DNA from: Ifrita kowaldi
Taxonomy: Eukaryota > Chordata > Aves > Passeriformes > Cinclosomatidae
Reading direction: 5' to 3'
Length of the DNA stretch: 64,000 nt
Assembly: GCA_013398055.1 (NCBI GenBank)
Contig: VZRS01006544.1
Span: 496,258 to 560,257, forward strand
The position numbers were made by a program, and so were the translations under genes. Positions 61,801-64,000 of the stretch are shown piece after piece. Under the pieces are notes generated by a model. It made no database searches. It worked only from the letters and a program-made list of their open reading frames with translations, and was not told the DNA's origin. Every line of letters begins with the position of its first letter. Position 1 is the first letter of the stretch.

Positions 61801-64000
61801 TTTCAACTACTAAAACCCCCAAATATAAATGAGAAGAATATGCAATGAAATAATTAAGAAATCAATTTTAAGTTGGGATTTAAAGAGCTGTGTGAAGCAG
61901 CTGTACAGACATCATAACAAAGGGAATAACCCCAAACGAGAGCCAAATGAGCAATTGCACAAAACTGTGAGACAGCTAACAGCAAGAGGGCTGGGGAGCA
62001 GAACTAAATCAGAAATAGAATGGAAGTTACAGAAGCAAAAAACCCATGAACCATATGTGAAAATATTCGCAATGCATTAGTGTTTAATTAGCATAAAGGA
62101 TAAGAACACTTAGCATAAACAAAGATGAATGGAAAATGTGCTAGTGATAAAAGCAGGCAACCTAACTGCACAAGTGTAATTTGATCAGCCACAAGTTCAG
62201 ATGTAATTTAAAACAAAAAATAATATTTTGACACAGCATTTTGCTGCTGCATCTAGTGGTAGAAAATAAAGTATCAAAGTAGACATTCTCATCTGAAATT
62301 CCAGGTATTTTGAAAACAAACAAAAAAACCCCACAACTGTTTGCTGTCCATCACTTATACCCAAATTTGCATTACGATTCCATTTTGAATACACAAGACT
62401 TGCCTTTCAGATGAAGAATGTGAAATGAAGTTTTCATGTTTTTTCTCAAATAATTTTTTGCTTGTGTGAAGGCTCTGAAACAGAGGTCACACTGCAAGTT
62501 AAAATTAGTATAAGAATGGAACAGTAGGTTCTTGTTATGTTCTAATACATTCATTTTTTACAGCATACTATCCTGACACAGGCATCAGCACAGGTTAATT
62601 GCTTTCAAGAGAAAAACAATATGCAACAAGTAGGGCAAAAGGAGAGCAAGAGAAACAAAATGGGTTTGAAGGCCTTTGTGACCTTCACCAACACATTTTC
62701 TTAACAAGGAAGATGTTAGAAAAGTCCATTGCATATATGCAAGTCATTATAGCTATCTATAGCCATGTACTTATTGATGATTTATGGCAGAGTTACACCC
62801 TCAAACATCTTTCAAGCAGGTACAATCTCCTTAAGTTGTGCAAAGACATGACAATTTATAAGACCTCATAAGCTTCAAGCTTTAAATGAACAAGTAAATT
62901 CATGGCAAAGTATGGAAACAGAAAACAAAATTATGAGATGAGGAAAGTGTAAAAAAAGGTAATTTTCTGTGATAAATATTTACAAAGTCTGTTCTAAATG
63001 AACGTGAAAATTTCAAGCAGCTTTACCCTTTTTTGAGACTATACAACATCCCAGGGTACGCCTTCAAAACCTATTAGATTCATTTGAAAGCATAAATAGA
63101 GATCAGAAGACCATCTGAAAGGGCACTACACCTCTACGTTCTTACCTCTAAAATCAACATTTTATTCAAGATCAGCTCCCCAGCTGCAGCAAACTATGTA
63201 TTTCTGTGTCATTGTTCTCCTAACAAATATTTCAACTACGATTCCTCATTTAACAAAAATCTAAAAGAAAAAATCATCAACTGAAAAATAAATTTTAGGA
63301 ACTGATATTCCAAGAAATATATGGAATTGAAAATAAAGTTTCACTTATGGAAATCAGGAAAAAAAAAAGAACAAAAGAATCTCCACAAATCAGGAATGAA
63401 ACAAGAAACAATATGCCAGAAACAATACTGAGTCATTTTCCACTGTAATTCTAAATTCATTAAACTAAATGAACACCCTTAAATCTAGAATACTCAAGAG
63501 AGGATGTGAAACTTCATTTCATAAGCATCAATAGGGAGTAGGAATACAAACAGAGGACTGATTGCTTTTATTTAATGATACATACTTAAGAGATCATAAA
63601 TCATAACACAACATACAGGAACATTTTTAAAATAGGAAAAACTGTCTGTAAGAATCATTAGCTGGTTTTTGAGCATCCATACAACAGTCTGACTACGGAA
63701 GTATTTTATTCTTGTCTTCAGACAATGGAAATAAATCTCAAAAAAGGTGAAGTATGGCAGCTGTGCAATCTCAGGTTTTAACTACAATATGCCTATTTAG
63801 GTTGCCTAAATTCCCATACAAATTATGTTACCAGAAATGGTTGTGGATGACCACTGTCTTAGAATTCCTCCTTTAAAGAGATATCTTCTCAAGACTGCCA
63901 CATTTAGGAGGATGCAGAAATATACCTCTTTGCTGAGATTTTGCAAATGAATACATTAATTAATTCCTGCATCCTTGACTGAAAAGTCAGACTGAAAGCT
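55880..64000. other. Unassigned AT-rich DNA to the end of the window
   Basis: About 8 kb, mostly AT-rich, with no recognisable gene, RNA or transposon. Short frames such as 58082-58495 (minus), 59467-59829 (minus) and 61408-61743 (plus) have no known motif. An alternating purine-pyrimidine stretch 'catgtgtgtgtatatata' occurs at about 58.45 kb and an A/C-rich run at about 62.31 kb. The stretch 60065-60110 contains 'aaactgaggca', a word found in MIR elements, but too little else matches for a call. Confidence 0.6.

Overview
This window looks like nuclear DNA from a passerine bird, and it is gene-poor. The lineage call rests mainly on one interspersed element at about 44.75-44.89 kb. Its minus strand reads as a decayed tRNA-Ile head joined to a CR1 LINE 3' tail, the architecture of TguSINE1, a SINE known from zebra finch and other passerines. 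Three separate relics of CR1 LINE reverse-transcriptase coding sequence (about 11.2-11.9 kb minus, 17.4-18.1 kb plus and 48.9-49.5 kb plus) fit an avian or other sauropsid genome. I saw no Alu, L1 or other mammal-specific repeats, and no bacterial gene organisation.

I recognise no protein-coding gene, tRNA, rRNA or other functional RNA gene. The open frames are short, mostly 60-130 codons, overlap on both strands, and resemble no family I know. The longer ones sit in pyrimidine-rich DNA where stop codons are depleted, or antisense to repeats. The best candidate for a coding exon is a minus-strand segment at about 55.16-55.40 kb next to a small CpG cluster. It has a protein-like composition and possible splice donors, but I cannot identify it. 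A second, denser CpG cluster at about 47.04-47.29 kb, with a five-copy CTG/CAG run and an ambiguous base, could be a promoter or 5' exon.

Layout: 0-11 kb is AT-rich to mixed unassigned DNA with one ancient amniote repeat fragment near 4 kb. 11-18.6 kb holds two CR1 relics and a possible solo LTR directly after the second. 18.6-30.8 kb is unassigned, with another fragment of the ancient repeat at 25.6 kb. 30.9-31.1 kb is a MIR-like relic. About 32-35.5 kb is a pyrimidine-biased plus strand with a third fragment of the ancient repeat. 35.5-47 kb is unassigned apart from the SINE. 47-49.5 kb contains the main CpG cluster and the third CR1 relic. 49.5-64 kb is mostly AT-rich and unassigned, apart from the 55 kb CpG/exon candidate.

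No genes can be shown to work together here. The most likely setting is an intergenic desert or the interior of very large introns. All repeat calls come from reading the sequence against remembered family motifs, so boundaries are approximate.
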